This document shows, one piece after another, positions 1 through 7,799 of a stretch of DNA of 64,000 nucleotides. Position numbers and translations under genes: made by a program. Below the pieces are notes generated by a model. It ran no database searches. It was given only the letters and a program-made list of their open reading frames with translations, and was not told where the DNA came from. Source of the stretch: Stagnimonas sp. (GTDB lineage Bacteria > Pseudomonadota > Gammaproteobacteria > Nevskiales > Nevskiaceae); contig JAUYNO010000019.1 in NCBI GenBank assembly GCA_030696045.1, positions 1 to 64,000 of the forward strand, given 5' to 3'. Position 1 is the first letter of the stretch. Every line of letters starts with the position of its first letter.

Positions 1-68
1 GAATGCATTTTCCGTTCACCCGACGCAAGCACTCCACGCCGCCCCCACCCAACGCGGTGGCAGCGCCC

Positions 69-2573
69 CTACTTGCCGGTGGTCTCGCCCGACCCCGGCG
101 CGGCGCGCAGCACCCCTGGCGGCGTGACGATGCCCTTGCGGAGGATCGCCGCCTTGGCGGCCTCGGTGCGCTCCCAGGTCTGCAGATAGGCCTCGGCGGA
201 GTTGAACAGGTCGCGCATGTCCTGCGGCGTGCCTTCCAGGCGCATTTCCTGCACGAAGTCGCTCATCATTCCGTAGTGGGCATTGCCGTCGAGATCCTGG
301 CTCCAGGTGCGACCGGCACCGCTGGCGTCACGTTCCTCCGGCTGCTTGAACACCACGCCGGTCTTGCCGGCGAAGTCCGGCAGGCTGCTGAAGGGCTCGC
401 CGGTGAACAGCGTGAACGGGTACTTCACTTCCTTGCCGTCGGCGACATCACCGCGCGGGCCCTCCTGGCCGGAGAGACCGTCGGTGTCGGTGCCGAAGCC
501 GAAGCCAAACAGGTAGGTGTTGCCGGCCTGCTCGGAGATCGCGCGGGTCTCGGCCAGATCGTTGCGGAAGCCGCGGATGCTCCCGACACTCGGATAGAGA
601 AAGCCGCCGTTCCTCAGCATGCGCTGCGCCTGGTCGACGCTGGTGCCGCCGAAGGTTCCGTGGGTGGACACGAAGGGATAGACCGGGTCCTGCGCTTCGG
701 CCAACTCCAGCGCCTGCGTCTTCATCTCCATGGTCAGGTGGTCGATGTTGAAGAGGATGCCGCTCTGCATGATCAGCTGGTAGGCGTAGAGCCCAATCGG
801 GGTCAGCCAGCGCGCATTGCACTGGTTCTGCGCCGGGTAGCAGGCGAGCGTGCCGCCGGGGCGGCCGCCCTGGCCGACGAAGGGACACAGCGGCGCCGGC
901 GGGCCGAAGTTCTGCATGATCGAACCACCGGAATCACCCCAGAGATAGCCGGTGAAGCCGGGCGTGAGGTTCTCCTCCGGGCAGTTGTACGTGGTCCAGA
1001 ACTCGCCGGTCGGGTTTTCGCCGGTAGGCGTGAACGGGCCGGCTGGGCTGCCGAAGGGAATGCCGCCGGAATTCTCCCGATTGCCAAGGTTGAGGAACAG
1101 GCCGTCGAAGATGCCGTTGCCGCCAAAGGCGTTGTCGAACTCGTGAATGGTGATCAGTTCGCGCACGCCAAGCCCGACCATTTCGTCGAGCTGGGTCTTG
1201 ATCTCGTTGGGCGCCCCGGTCTCGGTCATCGCGCAGCCGTAGCTGTTCTCGGTGGCGCCGCTGCCGGTCTCCTCGAACGGCTCCTGGCTGCGCAGCGGGT
1301 TGTAGCGGATCTGGCAGTCGAACAGGTTGGACACCTCGATGCCCAGCACCACCGCCAGCTTGCCGTCGGCGATCTTGGCGCGCGCTTCGGCCGGCGTCAG
1401 CACAATCTGCAGAAAGCCCTTGCCACGCCCGCCGTACTGGCCGTCGATGTAGTCCTGCAGCGCGTACATGGTGCCGATCTGCCGGCGCGCGCTGTTCATC
1501 TCGTTGCAGTCCAGCGCCGGCGTGCCGGAAGCGGTGCGCTGTAGCTCGCACAGCGTGCCGTTCTCCACCACCTCGTTGGACATGATGCGCAGGCCGCTCT
1601 TCCAGGCCCGCTCGATCCACTTCCAGTAGATCGCGCGGTGGGTCAGGGCATCGCGCGAGGGCCATTCACTGAAGGTCGGCCAGCCGTCGGTGGCGTGACC
1701 GTCGGTATCGTTCTGGAAGGCAATGCCGATGAAGTCCTTGATGCCCTGCGGGCCGTGCGTGGCCTGGCAGTTGTCGAGCGCGTGGGTGACGCCGAACTTG
1801 TGGAACACCGAGCCGTGCGAGGCGCCGCCGAGGAAGGTGCTGGCGCTGGTGTGCACGTGCACGTCGGCCATGCCGAGCACGCGGCCGTCGCTGGTGGTGC
1901 CCTTGAAGGTCTCGCCCTCGGTGTTGTCGTGCGCTTCCGGGAACGGGGTGCAGCCGGTGACCGCTTCCAGGTGGAAGCGCTGGCTGGCGGCCTCGCTGGC
2001 GGCGGCGACCGTCAGCGCGCCGGTGCCGGCCGCGGTCAGCCGGCTGCCGCTGGCGGAGGCCAGGGTGAAGAAGTCGGCGAGGGTGTTGGGATCAACGAAG
2101 TTGCGATAGGCCGTGAGCGTCGCCGCGTCGGGGGCGACGTCATAGGCGGGTGCCGCCGGATACACCGTGCTATCGCCATCGGCCAGCAGCTTGAAGATGG
2201 CGGTGTCGGTGGCACTGGCCAGCGCCACCGTGTTGACCGTCGCCGCGCCGTTGACCAGGCTGCCGTTGCGGGCATACAGCAGGTAGTCGCCCAGCGCAGC
2301 CGGCTTCATATAGAACGGCTCGGCATCGCCGACCTTGCTGGCAGAGGCCGCGAAGCCGGTGCCGGACGCCGCAACGTACTTGCCGCTGTCCTTCGACACC
2401 AGGGCGACACAGCGGTTGGCGAAGTCATAGCGGCTGCGCTTGGCGCCGGGGTCCACGCCCGGGTCCGGTGTCACCGGCACGGCGCCGTCGGCCGGCGCCC
2501 GTGAATTGCCGCAGGCGGACAGCAACAGGCTGGCGAACGCCAGGGCCAAGGCGGTGCTAAGGGGGTGCCGCAT
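69..2573 (-). CDS. Large lipoprotein with M19/amidohydrolase-like domain
   Basis: Predicted exported lipoprotein of 834 residues with a metal-dependent hydrolase domain resembling the M19 (membrane dipeptidase) clan. The start at 2573 has a GGAG at good spacing and opens a lipoprotein signal with lipobox LSAC (Cys21); an ATG at 2633 would bury that signal. Residues about 35-200 form a beta-rich region (for example DSGKYVAA, LLYARNGSLV) that could be a beta-trefoil. The hydrolase part shows DVHVHTS, FGVTHALDNC, a NIDHLTMEMK helix, VSTHGTFGG and FGTDTDG, which parallel the metal-binding His/Asp motifs of M19 enzymes. It is about twice the usual M19 length. The substrate is unknown. The family call is by motif only. 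Confidence 0.75.
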   Translation of the reverse strand: MRHPLSTALALAFASLLLSACGNSRAPADGAVPVTPDPGVDPGAKRSRYDFANRCVALVSKDSGKYVAASGTGFAASASKVGDAEPFYMKPAALGDYLLYARNGSLVNGAATVNTVALASATDTAIFKLLADGDSTVYPAAPAYDVAPDAATLTAYRNFVDPNTLADFFTLASASGSRLTAAGTGALTVAAASEAASQRFHLEAVTGCTPFPEAHDNTEGETFKGTTSDGRVLGMADVHVHTSASTFLGGASHGSVFHKFGVTHALDNCQATHGPQGIKDFIGIAFQNDTDGHATDGWPTFSEWPSRDALTHRAIYWKWIERAWKSGLRIMSNEVVENGTLCELQRTASGTPALDCNEMNSARRQIGTMYALQDYIDGQYGGRGKGFLQIVLTPAEARAKIADGKLAVVLGIEVSNLFDCQIRYNPLRSQEPFEETGSGATENSYGCAMTETGAPNEIKTQLDEMVGLGVRELITIHEFDNAFGGNGIFDGLFLNLGNRENSGGIPFGSPAGPFTPTGENPTGEFWTTYNCPEENLTPGFTGYLWGDSGGSIMQNFGPPAPLCPFVGQGGRPGGTLACYPAQNQCNARWLTPIGLYAYQLIMQSGILFNIDHLTMEMKTQALELAEAQDPVYPFVSTHGTFGGTSVDQAQRMLRNGGFLYPSVGSIRGFRNDLAETRAISEQAGNTYLFGFGFGTDTDGLSGQEGPRGDVADGKEVKYPFTLFTGEPFSSLPDFAGKTGVVFKQPEERDASGAGRTWSQDLDGNAHYGMMSDFVQEMRLEGTPQDMRDLFNSAEAYLQTWERTEAAKAAILRKGIVTPPGVLRAAPGSGETTGK

Positions 2574-2726
2574 GGGAATCTCCGTATCGCAAGGTCCGGC
2601 CTTGTCGTCGTAATCGGCCGGTAACGGCGGCATGGTAGGCGCAAGCCGTCGCAGTGCCTATGGTAAAAACGCGCCCGCAGCCTTCACGGCCCCTCACCCG
2701 AGACCGCCGCATGACCAGGATCGCGT

Positions 2727-4235
2727 ATGCCCTGCGGTGAGTCGCGGATCGCCCCGCCGGGCCTCCCGCGCGCGGTGCTGCCGCTGCTGCTGGCGTGCCA
2801 GTCGCCGGCGGCGTCGGCGCACTCCTTCGGCCAGCTCTACAGCCTGCCGGTACCGTTCTGGCTCTATGCCTGGGGTGCGACCGCGGCGCTGCTGCTGTCC
2901 TTCCTCGCCGCCGCCTACTTCCTGACCGCGCCGGCCAGGACCAGCACGCCCTGGCAGCGCGAGCTCGGCGACCATCCCCTCGCCCGCCTGCTGGTCGGCC
3001 GCCCGCTGCTGGCCCTGCTGCGCCTTGCCAGCCTCGTGTCGCTGGGCCTGTGCATCGCCACCGGCTTCTGGGGCAACACCAATCCCTATGCCAACTTCAA
3101 CATGACGCTGTTCTGGATCGTCTTCCTGCTCGGCTTCGGCTGGCTGACGGCCCTGATCGGCAACTGGTATGCGCTGATCAACCCCTGGCGCCTGCTGGCG
3201 GACACCCTGGGGCGGCTCTGGCCGCGCTACCAGCGCGGGTTCCTGCGCTATCCGACGCGCCTCGGCATCTGGCCGGCGCTGCTGCTGTATCTGCTCTTCA
3301 TCGGCGTCGAGCTGTTCGGGCACGGCACGCCGCTGCGGCTGGCCTGGCTGCTGCTGGGCTACACCGCGCTCAACCTGCTGGGTGCCGGACTGATCGGGCG
3401 ACGCGACTGGTTCGCGCGCTGCGAGTTCTTCTCGATCTGGTTCCGCCTGGTGGCGCTGATGGCGCCGGTGGAACTGCGGGAAACACAGGACGCCGGCGCG
3501 GCGCACCCGACCGTGCGCATCGTCCTGCGCGCTCCCTTCGCCGGCCTGCTACAGACGCGTGCCGCGGGCTGGGGCGAGCTGCTGTTCGTGCTGTTCATGC
3601 TGTCTTCGACCGCCTTCGACGGCATCCACGAGACCCTGCCCTGGAAGCGCCTGTTCTGGGGCGATTTCTACCAGCTGCTCAAGCCCTGGGTCGGCGACAA
3701 CGTGCTCGCCGCCGTGCCGGTGCTACAGCCCTGGTTCCTGCTCTGGCAGAAGTGCGCGCTGCTGCTGTCGCCGCTGCTGTATCTCGTGGTGTACCTGCTG
3801 TTCGTGCAGCTGTCGCGCTGGGCCGCCGGCAGCCGGCACTCGCTGAAGGAACTGGCACTGCGCTACGCCTACCCGCTACTGCCGATCGCGCTGGTCTACC
3901 ACCTCAGTCACTACTGGACGCTGATCCTCAGCCAGGGCGTGAAGATCCTGGCGCTGATCTCCGACCCCTTCGGCCGTGGCGCCAACTGGTTCGGCACCGC
4001 GCACTGGTTCCAGACCACGATCATCCCGGACATGGCCTGGGTCTGGCACACCCAGGTCGCGCTGATCGTCGCCGGCCATGTCGCCAGCGTGGTGGTCGCG
4101 CATCTCGTCGCGCTGCGGACCTTCGGCTCGGCGCGCGCCGCCACGCTCAGCCAGCTGCCGATGCTGGCACTGATGGTGCTGTTCACGGCGGCGGGTTTGT
4201 GGATCCTGGCGCAGCCGATTCAGACGGGGATTTAG
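2727..4235 (+). CDS. Polytopic membrane protein, fenitrothion-hydrolase-labelled family
   Basis: A 502-residue integral membrane protein with a cleavable-looking signal (ends near SAASAHS) and roughly ten hydrophobic segments. The mature start (HSFGQLYSLPVPFWLY) resembles a widespread family of uncharacterised membrane proteins that databases often label fenitrothion hydrolase after one Burkholderia pesticide locus; I see no hydrolase catalytic motif. Trp-, Arg- and His-containing loops between the membrane segments suggest an inner-membrane redox or transport role, but that is only inference. It stands alone, divergent from the M19 lipoprotein across about 150 bp. Confidence 0.7.
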   Translation: MPCGESRIAPPGLPRAVLPLLLACQSPAASAHSFGQLYSLPVPFWLYAWGATAALLLSFLAAAYFLTAPARTSTPWQRELGDHPLARLLVGRPLLALLRLASLVSLGLCIATGFWGNTNPYANFNMTLFWIVFLLGFGWLTALIGNWYALINPWRLLADTLGRLWPRYQRGFLRYPTRLGIWPALLLYLLFIGVELFGHGTPLRLAWLLLGYTALNLLGAGLIGRRDWFARCEFFSIWFRLVALMAPVELRETQDAGAAHPTVRIVLRAPFAGLLQTRAAGWGELLFVLFMLSSTAFDGIHETLPWKRLFWGDFYQLLKPWVGDNVLAAVPVLQPWFLLWQKCALLLSPLLYLVVYLLFVQLSRWAAGSRHSLKELALRYAYPLLPIALVYHLSHYWTLILSQGVKILALISDPFGRGANWFGTAHWFQTTIIPDMAWVWHTQVALIVAGHVASVVVAHLVALRTFGSARAATLSQLPMLALMVLFTAAGLWILAQPIQTGI

Positions 4236-4355
4236 GGCGACCCGCGCGGAGCACCAAGTTGCGCGGCGGATCCCCGCATTGCTCGCGCCCGCTCCCACCC
4301 AAGGGAGCAGGTTTCCTGATAATTCACCATCAACCCATCCCTGCGAGGAATCCCC

Positions 4356-4913
4356 ATGAGCCAAGTCCCGCCCACGGACTACCTGCAATCCGCCGCCCGC
4401 TGGTTTGGTCGCGGCGCCGAGCTGCTGAGCAAGAGCGAGCGCAAGGCGCTGAGCCATGCGGCGCGCCGGCTGCCGCTCAACACCGATCCCAACCAGATGC
4501 TCGACGAGCAATCGAGCTTCGGCGAACGACTGGCCGACCGGGTGGCGAGCTTCGGCGGCTCCTGGACCTTCATCATGATCTTCGGCGGCGTACTGCTGGG
4601 CTGGACCCTGCTCAACACCGAGATCCTGGGCGCGACCGCCTTCGATCCCTTTCCCTACATCTTCCTCAACCTGATGCTGTCGATGCTGGCAGCGGTGCAG
4701 GCACCGGTGATCCTGATGAGCCAGAACCGGCAGTCGGCGAAGGACCGACGCATGGCCGCGCACGACTACGAGGTAAACCTGAAGGCGGAGATCGAGATCA
4801 TGGCGCTGCACGACAAGCTCGATGCCCTGCGCAACGAGCAGCTGTCGGCGCTGCTGCGCAAGCAGCAGGAGCAGATCGAGTTGCTGACGCGGCTGCTGGA
4901 GGAACGGCGCTAG
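4356..4913 (+). CDS. DUF1003 family membrane protein
   Basis: A 185-residue protein with the DUF1003 pattern: a stretch beginning FGGSWTFI, two central transmembrane helices, then ILMSQNRQ, a KDRR / DYEVNLKAE segment and a C-terminal coiled coil (EIMALHDKLDALRNEQ onward). DUF1003 proteins are cytoplasmic-membrane proteins of unknown function. The start is preceded by GAGGA. The first 60 residues before the domain are charged and look soluble. Nothing in the neighbourhood suggests a role. Confidence 0.85.
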   Translation: MSQVPPTDYLQSAARWFGRGAELLSKSERKALSHAARRLPLNTDPNQMLDEQSSFGERLADRVASFGGSWTFIMIFGGVLLGWTLLNTEILGATAFDPFPYIFLNLMLSMLAAVQAPVILMSQNRQSAKDRRMAAHDYEVNLKAEIEIMALHDKLDALRNEQLSALLRKQQEQIELLTRLLEERR

Positions 4914-4933
4914 CGGTAAGGCCCCCACTCTGA

Positions 4934-4957
4934 CCCTCCCCCGCTGGCGGGGGAGGG
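4934..4957. repeat. Perfect GC-rich hairpin (CCCTCCCCCGC / GCGGGGGAGGG)
   Basis: Two 11-base arms separated by TG, between the convergent DUF1003 gene and rph. It lacks a T tract on either side, so it is a weak terminator candidate. The same CCCTCCCC...GGGGAGGG pattern recurs inside the hemW element (40541-40608), which suggests a dispersed palindromic repeat family. Confidence 0.6.
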
Positions 4958-4969
4958 AACTCGATACGA

Positions 4970-5683
4970 CTAGATCGCCAGCGCCTCGCGCTGGGCCTGC
5001 ATCAGCTGGCGGATGCCGAGGGTGGCGAGGTCGAGCAGCTGGTCGAGTTCCTCGCGGCGGAAGGCGTGGCCTTCGGCGGTGCCCTGCACTTCGATGAACT
5101 GGCCGGCCTCGTTCATCACCACGTTCATGTCGCACTCGCAGGCGCTGTCCTCGACATAGTCGAGATCCAGCACCGGCGTGCCCTTGCAGATGCCGACGCT
5201 GACCGCCGCGATCTGGCCGTGGATGGGGTCTTTCTTGATCTGCTTCTTGGCCTGCATGGCGCGCACGGCGTCCACCAGGGCGACATAGCCGCCGGTGATG
5301 GCGGCGGTGCGGGTACCGCCGTCGGCCTGCAGCACGTCGCAGTCGATGGTGATGGTGAGCGGGCCAAGGGCGTCCAGGTCGACACAGGCGCGCAGGCTGC
5401 GGCCGATCAGGCGCTGGATTTCCTGGGTGCGGCCGCTCTGCTTGCCGCTGGCGGCCTCGCGCTTGCTGCGGGTGTGGGTGGCGCGCGGCAGCATGCCGTA
5501 CTCGGCGGTGACCCAGCCGCCGTCCTTCTTCCAGGCCGGGCCGCGCTCTTCGACGCTGGCGGTGCACAGCACCTGGGTGTCGCCGAAGCAGACCAGGACC
5601 GAGCCTTCCGCATGCTTGGTGAAACGACGCTCGATGCGGACGGGGCGAAGCTGGCTGGGACTGCGGCCGGAAAGTCGGGACAT
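4970..5683 (-). CDS. rph: Ribonuclease PH
   Basis: Phosphorolytic 3'-to-5' exoribonuclease that trims the 3' ends of tRNA precursors. The 237 residues match the usual length (about 238). Family motifs are clear: [13 protein letters not shown], the [17 protein letters not shown] segment, [20 protein letters not shown] with the active-site acidic residues, and [18 protein letters not shown]. The protein starts [15 protein letters not shown], as homologues do. It is convergent with the DUF1003 gene and divergent from sufE. Confidence 0.97.
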   Translation of the reverse strand: MSRLSGRSPSQLRPVRIERRFTKHAEGSVLVCFGDTQVLCTASVEERGPAWKKDGGWVTAEYGMLPRATHTRSKREAASGKQSGRTQEIQRLIGRSLRACVDLDALGPLTITIDCDVLQADGGTRTAAITGGYVALVDAVRAMQAKKQIKKDPIHGQIAAVSVGICKGTPVLDLDYVEDSACECDMNVVMNEAGQFIEVQGTAEGHAFRREELDQLLDLATLGIRQLMQAQREALAI

Positions 5684-5742
5684 GGCTGGGGCGGTGTTTT
5701 TCGGGACGCGAGTATAGTGCGCCGGCTTCAGCTAGGGCCTTG

Positions 5743-5791
5743 GTAGGAGCGGGCTTGCCCGCGAATCGGTCGGGGCCGAGGCCCCTCCTAC
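5743..5791. repeat. REP-like palindromic element
   Basis: The element starts GTAGGAGCGGGCTTGCCCGC and ends GCCCCTCCTAC, so the ends are complementary (GTAGGAG / CTCCTAC) with a GCGGGC/GCCCGC hairpin inside. The first half is the classic repetitive extragenic palindrome sequence of Pseudomonas and relatives. It sits between divergent rph and sufE and ends only 10 bases before the sufE ATG. Confidence 0.8.
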
Positions 5792-5801
5792 AGAGCAGCG
5801 C

Positions 5802-6206
5802 ATGGACATCGAAGAACTCGCGGAAACCTTTGAACTGCTGGGGGAATGGGAGGAACGCTACGCCTACCTCATCGACCTCGGCCGCAAGCTGCCGCCGCTG
5901 GCGGCGGGCGAGCACTGCGAGGCCAGCAAGGTGCGTGGCTGCATGTCCCAGGTCTGGCTGGTCGGTGGCCTGCAGGACGACGGCGCGATGCGCTTCAACG
6001 GCGATTCCGATTCCAGCCTGGTCAAGGGCTTGATCGCGCTACTGCTGACCATGGTCAATGGCAAGACCGCGTCCGAAATCCTGGCGCTGGACATCGCCGG
6101 CCAGTTCAAGCGCCTGGGGCTGGAGAGCAACATCACGGTCAATCGCCGCAACGGCTTTTTCGCGATGGTGGAGCGAATTCGCGCGCTCGCGGCGCAGGCG
6201 GCCTGA
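5802..6206 (+). CDS. sufE: SufE family cysteine desulfuration protein
   Basis: Sulfur acceptor for a SufS/CsdA-type cysteine desulfurase in iron-sulfur cluster assembly. The 134 residues are typical. The signature is SKVRGCMSQVWL with the sulfur-accepting Cys47, followed by the family features LVKGLIALLL and a C-terminal helix GFFAMVERIRAL. No suf genes lie beside it, so it could equally be the CsdE-type member. A REP-like element ends just upstream of the start codon. Confidence 0.9.
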   Translation: MDIEELAETFELLGEWEERYAYLIDLGRKLPPLAAGEHCEASKVRGCMSQVWLVGGLQDDGAMRFNGDSDSSLVKGLIALLLTMVNGKTASEILALDIAGQFKRLGLESNITVNRRNGFFAMVERIRALAAQAA

Positions 6207-6219
6207 GGCAGTTTTGCTT

Positions 6220-6243
6220 CCCTCTTCCCTTGTGGGAGAGGGG
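6220..6243. repeat. Imperfect palindrome CCCTCTTCCC / GGGAGAGGGG
   Basis: A short GC-rich inverted repeat with a TTGT loop between convergent sufE and the DUF3106 gene. There is no strong T tract. It belongs to the same general class of intergenic palindromes as 4934-4957 and may double as a transcript 3' end. Confidence 0.5.
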
Positions 6244-6263
6244 AAACAATTGCAGGTGGTGAA

Positions 6264-6710
6264 CTAGTTCTTCGGCGGCAGGCAGGCCGCCGCCTGCTCG
6301 GGCGACTTGCCGCGCGCACACTCGCGGATCGCCTTGCGCTGCTCCGGCGGCAGCTGGCGCAGCGCCTTGAAGCGCTCGCGGATCTCGGCGCGCTGCTCGG
6401 GCGGCAGCTCGCGGAACTGTTGGCGGAACTGCTGCAGGCGCTGGCGCTCCTCCAGGCTCATGTCCTGCCAGCGCTGGCGCCGTTCGCGCAGCGCCTGCTG
6501 CTGTTCCGGAGTCAGTTCGTTGTAACGGGCCGCGCCATGCAGCAGCTGCTCCTTGCGCAGCGGCGGCAGGCTGTCCCAGCGGTCCTGGAACTTGCTCAGC
6601 GTCTGCTGCTGCTCCGGACTCAACTCGGCCCAGCTCTGGGCGTGGGCGCTGCCGGCGCCCAGCAGCAGGGCTAGGACCAGCAGCGGCAACAGGGCGGGCT
6701 GGCGGCGCAT
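6264..6710 (-). CDS. DUF3106 domain secreted protein
   Basis: A 148-residue exported protein: signal peptide (MRRQPALLPLLVLALLLG to AHAQ), then repeated helical units built on LSPEQQQ, LTPEQQQALRERRQRW and LPPEQR, the DUF3106 pattern. The start at 6710 gives a clean signal peptide; an in-frame ATG at 6731 is possible. It is the third gene of a sigma factor / membrane protein / DUF3106 operon and overlaps or abuts the gene before it. The repeats resemble Spy/CpxP-like periplasmic helical proteins, so an envelope-stress sensor or chaperone role is an inference. Confidence 0.85.
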   Translation of the reverse strand: MRRQPALLPLLVLALLLGAGSAHAQSWAELSPEQQQTLSKFQDRWDSLPPLRKEQLLHGAARYNELTPEQQQALRERRQRWQDMSLEERQRLQQFRQQFRELPPEQRAEIRERFKALRQLPPEQRKAIRECARGKSPEQAAACLPPKN

Positions 6711-6717
6711 GGCGGGC

Positions 6718-7077
6718 TCAGGCGGCGTCATCGCTGGCCAGCCACAGCAGGTATTCGAGATCCTCGTCCATCAGGGTCTCGTCGGCGGCAGCCGGCTCAC
6801 CGACGGCGAGGGTATCCACCGCCGGCACCGGCGCCGGCGGCAGGCCGCCCCCTGGCCAGAAGCTCAGACCCAGCGCCAGCAGCACGCTGGCGGTCAGCGC
6901 CGGCGCCAGCCAGCCGAAGCCGCGCGCCGGTTCGGCGCGGCGGGCAAGGGCGCGGCGGCGCGCGGCGGTCAGGCGGGCGCGCTGCACCGGGTCCAGCTCG
7001 GCTTCCCACTGATCCAGGGCCTGGATCAGCGGTTCGATGGCCGGCTCGATCACATCGTGGTCTTCGGGCGCTTTCAT
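6718..7077 (-). CDS. Single-pass membrane protein, probable anti-sigma partner
   Basis: A 119-residue protein with a soluble N-terminus (MKAPEDHDVIEPAIEPLIQ), a basic ARRRALARRAEPARG stretch, one transmembrane helix (WLAPALTASVLLALGLSFW) and a short acidic tail (DEDLEYLLWLASDDAA). Its ATG overlaps the TGA of the upstream sigma factor (ATGA), so the two are translationally coupled. This position and topology suit an anti-sigma factor, but there is no ZAS zinc motif. The Asp/Glu-Tyr-Leu-Leu-Trp tail is seen in uncharacterised proteins of such operons. Confidence 0.75.
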   Translation of the reverse strand: MKAPEDHDVIEPAIEPLIQALDQWEAELDPVQRARLTAARRRALARRAEPARGFGWLAPALTASVLLALGLSFWPGGGLPPAPVPAVDTLAVGEPAAADETLMDEDLEYLLWLASDDAA

Positions 7078-7655
7078 GCTTGCAGTCCTTCCTGCGCGAG
7101 CAGGGCGTTGAGGGCGGCCACCGCCCGTGACAAATGCGTCTTTACGCTGCCTTCGGTACAGGCCATGGCCTGCGCGGTCTCGGCGGTCGACAGGCCCTGC
7201 CAGTGCCGCAGCAGAAAGGCCTGGCGCTGGCGCGGCGGCAGGCCCTGCAGGGCCCGCTGCACGCGCTGGCGGACCTGAGCTTGCAGCAGCCGTGCATCGG
7301 GGCCGTCCTGCTCGGGCGCCGGCAGCTGCGCCAGCGGTTCTTCTTCGTCTGCTTCGGCGACCAGCCGCCGGCCCAGCCAGCGGCCGCGCAGCAGTTGCTT
7401 GTAGCGCCACTTGCGCAGGCGGTTGTCGAGGATGCGGTGGAACAGCGGCGGCCATTCGCCCGGATCGCGGTCGGCGTAGTGGCGGGCGAGCTGGATCATG
7501 GCCTCCTGCACGCAGTCGAGCGCCTCGTCGAAATCGCCGCCGGTGCCGAGCTGGGCGATGCGCAGGGCGCGCCGCTCGACGGCGGCCAGGAAGCCGTCGA
7601 GCGTGGTCGCCCGCAGCACTAGCTGCGGCTCGGTCAGGGCAGCAGGCGGCTGCAT
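7074..7655 (-). CDS. ECF-type RNA polymerase sigma factor
   Basis: Sigma-70 family factor with region 2 (DEALDCVQEAMIQLARHYAD, FHRILDNRLRKWRYKQ) and region 4 helix-turn-helix (LPPRQRQAFLLRHWQGLS, then AETAQAMACTEGSVKTHLSRA). It heads a three-gene operon with a single-pass membrane protein and a DUF3106 protein. The start is uncertain: ATG at 7655 (193 residues) or 7709 (211 residues); neither has a convincing ribosome-binding site. The stop overlaps the next start. Target promoters cannot be deduced here. Confidence 0.88.
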   Translation of the reverse strand: MQPPAALTEPQLVLRATTLDGFLAAVERRALRIAQLGTGGDFDEALDCVQEAMIQLARHYADRDPGEWPPLFHRILDNRLRKWRYKQLLRGRWLGRRLVAEADEEEPLAQLPAPEQDGPDARLLQAQVRQRVQRALQGLPPRQRQAFLLRHWQGLSTAETAQAMACTEGSVKTHLSRAVAALNALLAQEGLQA

Positions 7656-7799
7656 CGGCTCGGCGAGTGCGGGGACATGGGCGGAGGATAGGGCGGCGCG
7701 CGGCGGCATGGACAGGTAAGTCCGGCAGCCGTCCCACGGTTGACACGCTAGGATGAGAACCTCAGACACCCTCCGAACGATTCCCGAGAGAGCCCTGCC

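Noticed and set aside
4291..4308. GCTCCC/GGGAGC hairpin after the polytopic membrane protein gene
   Set aside because: Short arms and no T tract; it is not clearly a terminator.
5740..6033. Frame reading VGAGLPANRSGPRPLLQ before sufE
   Set aside because: This is the translation of the REP-like element, followed by an out-of-frame reading of sufE; not a gene.
7740..7768. TTGACA at 7740-7745 as a promoter for the SPFH gene
   Set aside because: The -35 match is perfect, but no good -10 hexamer is found 16-18 bases downstream, so it is not reported as a promoter.
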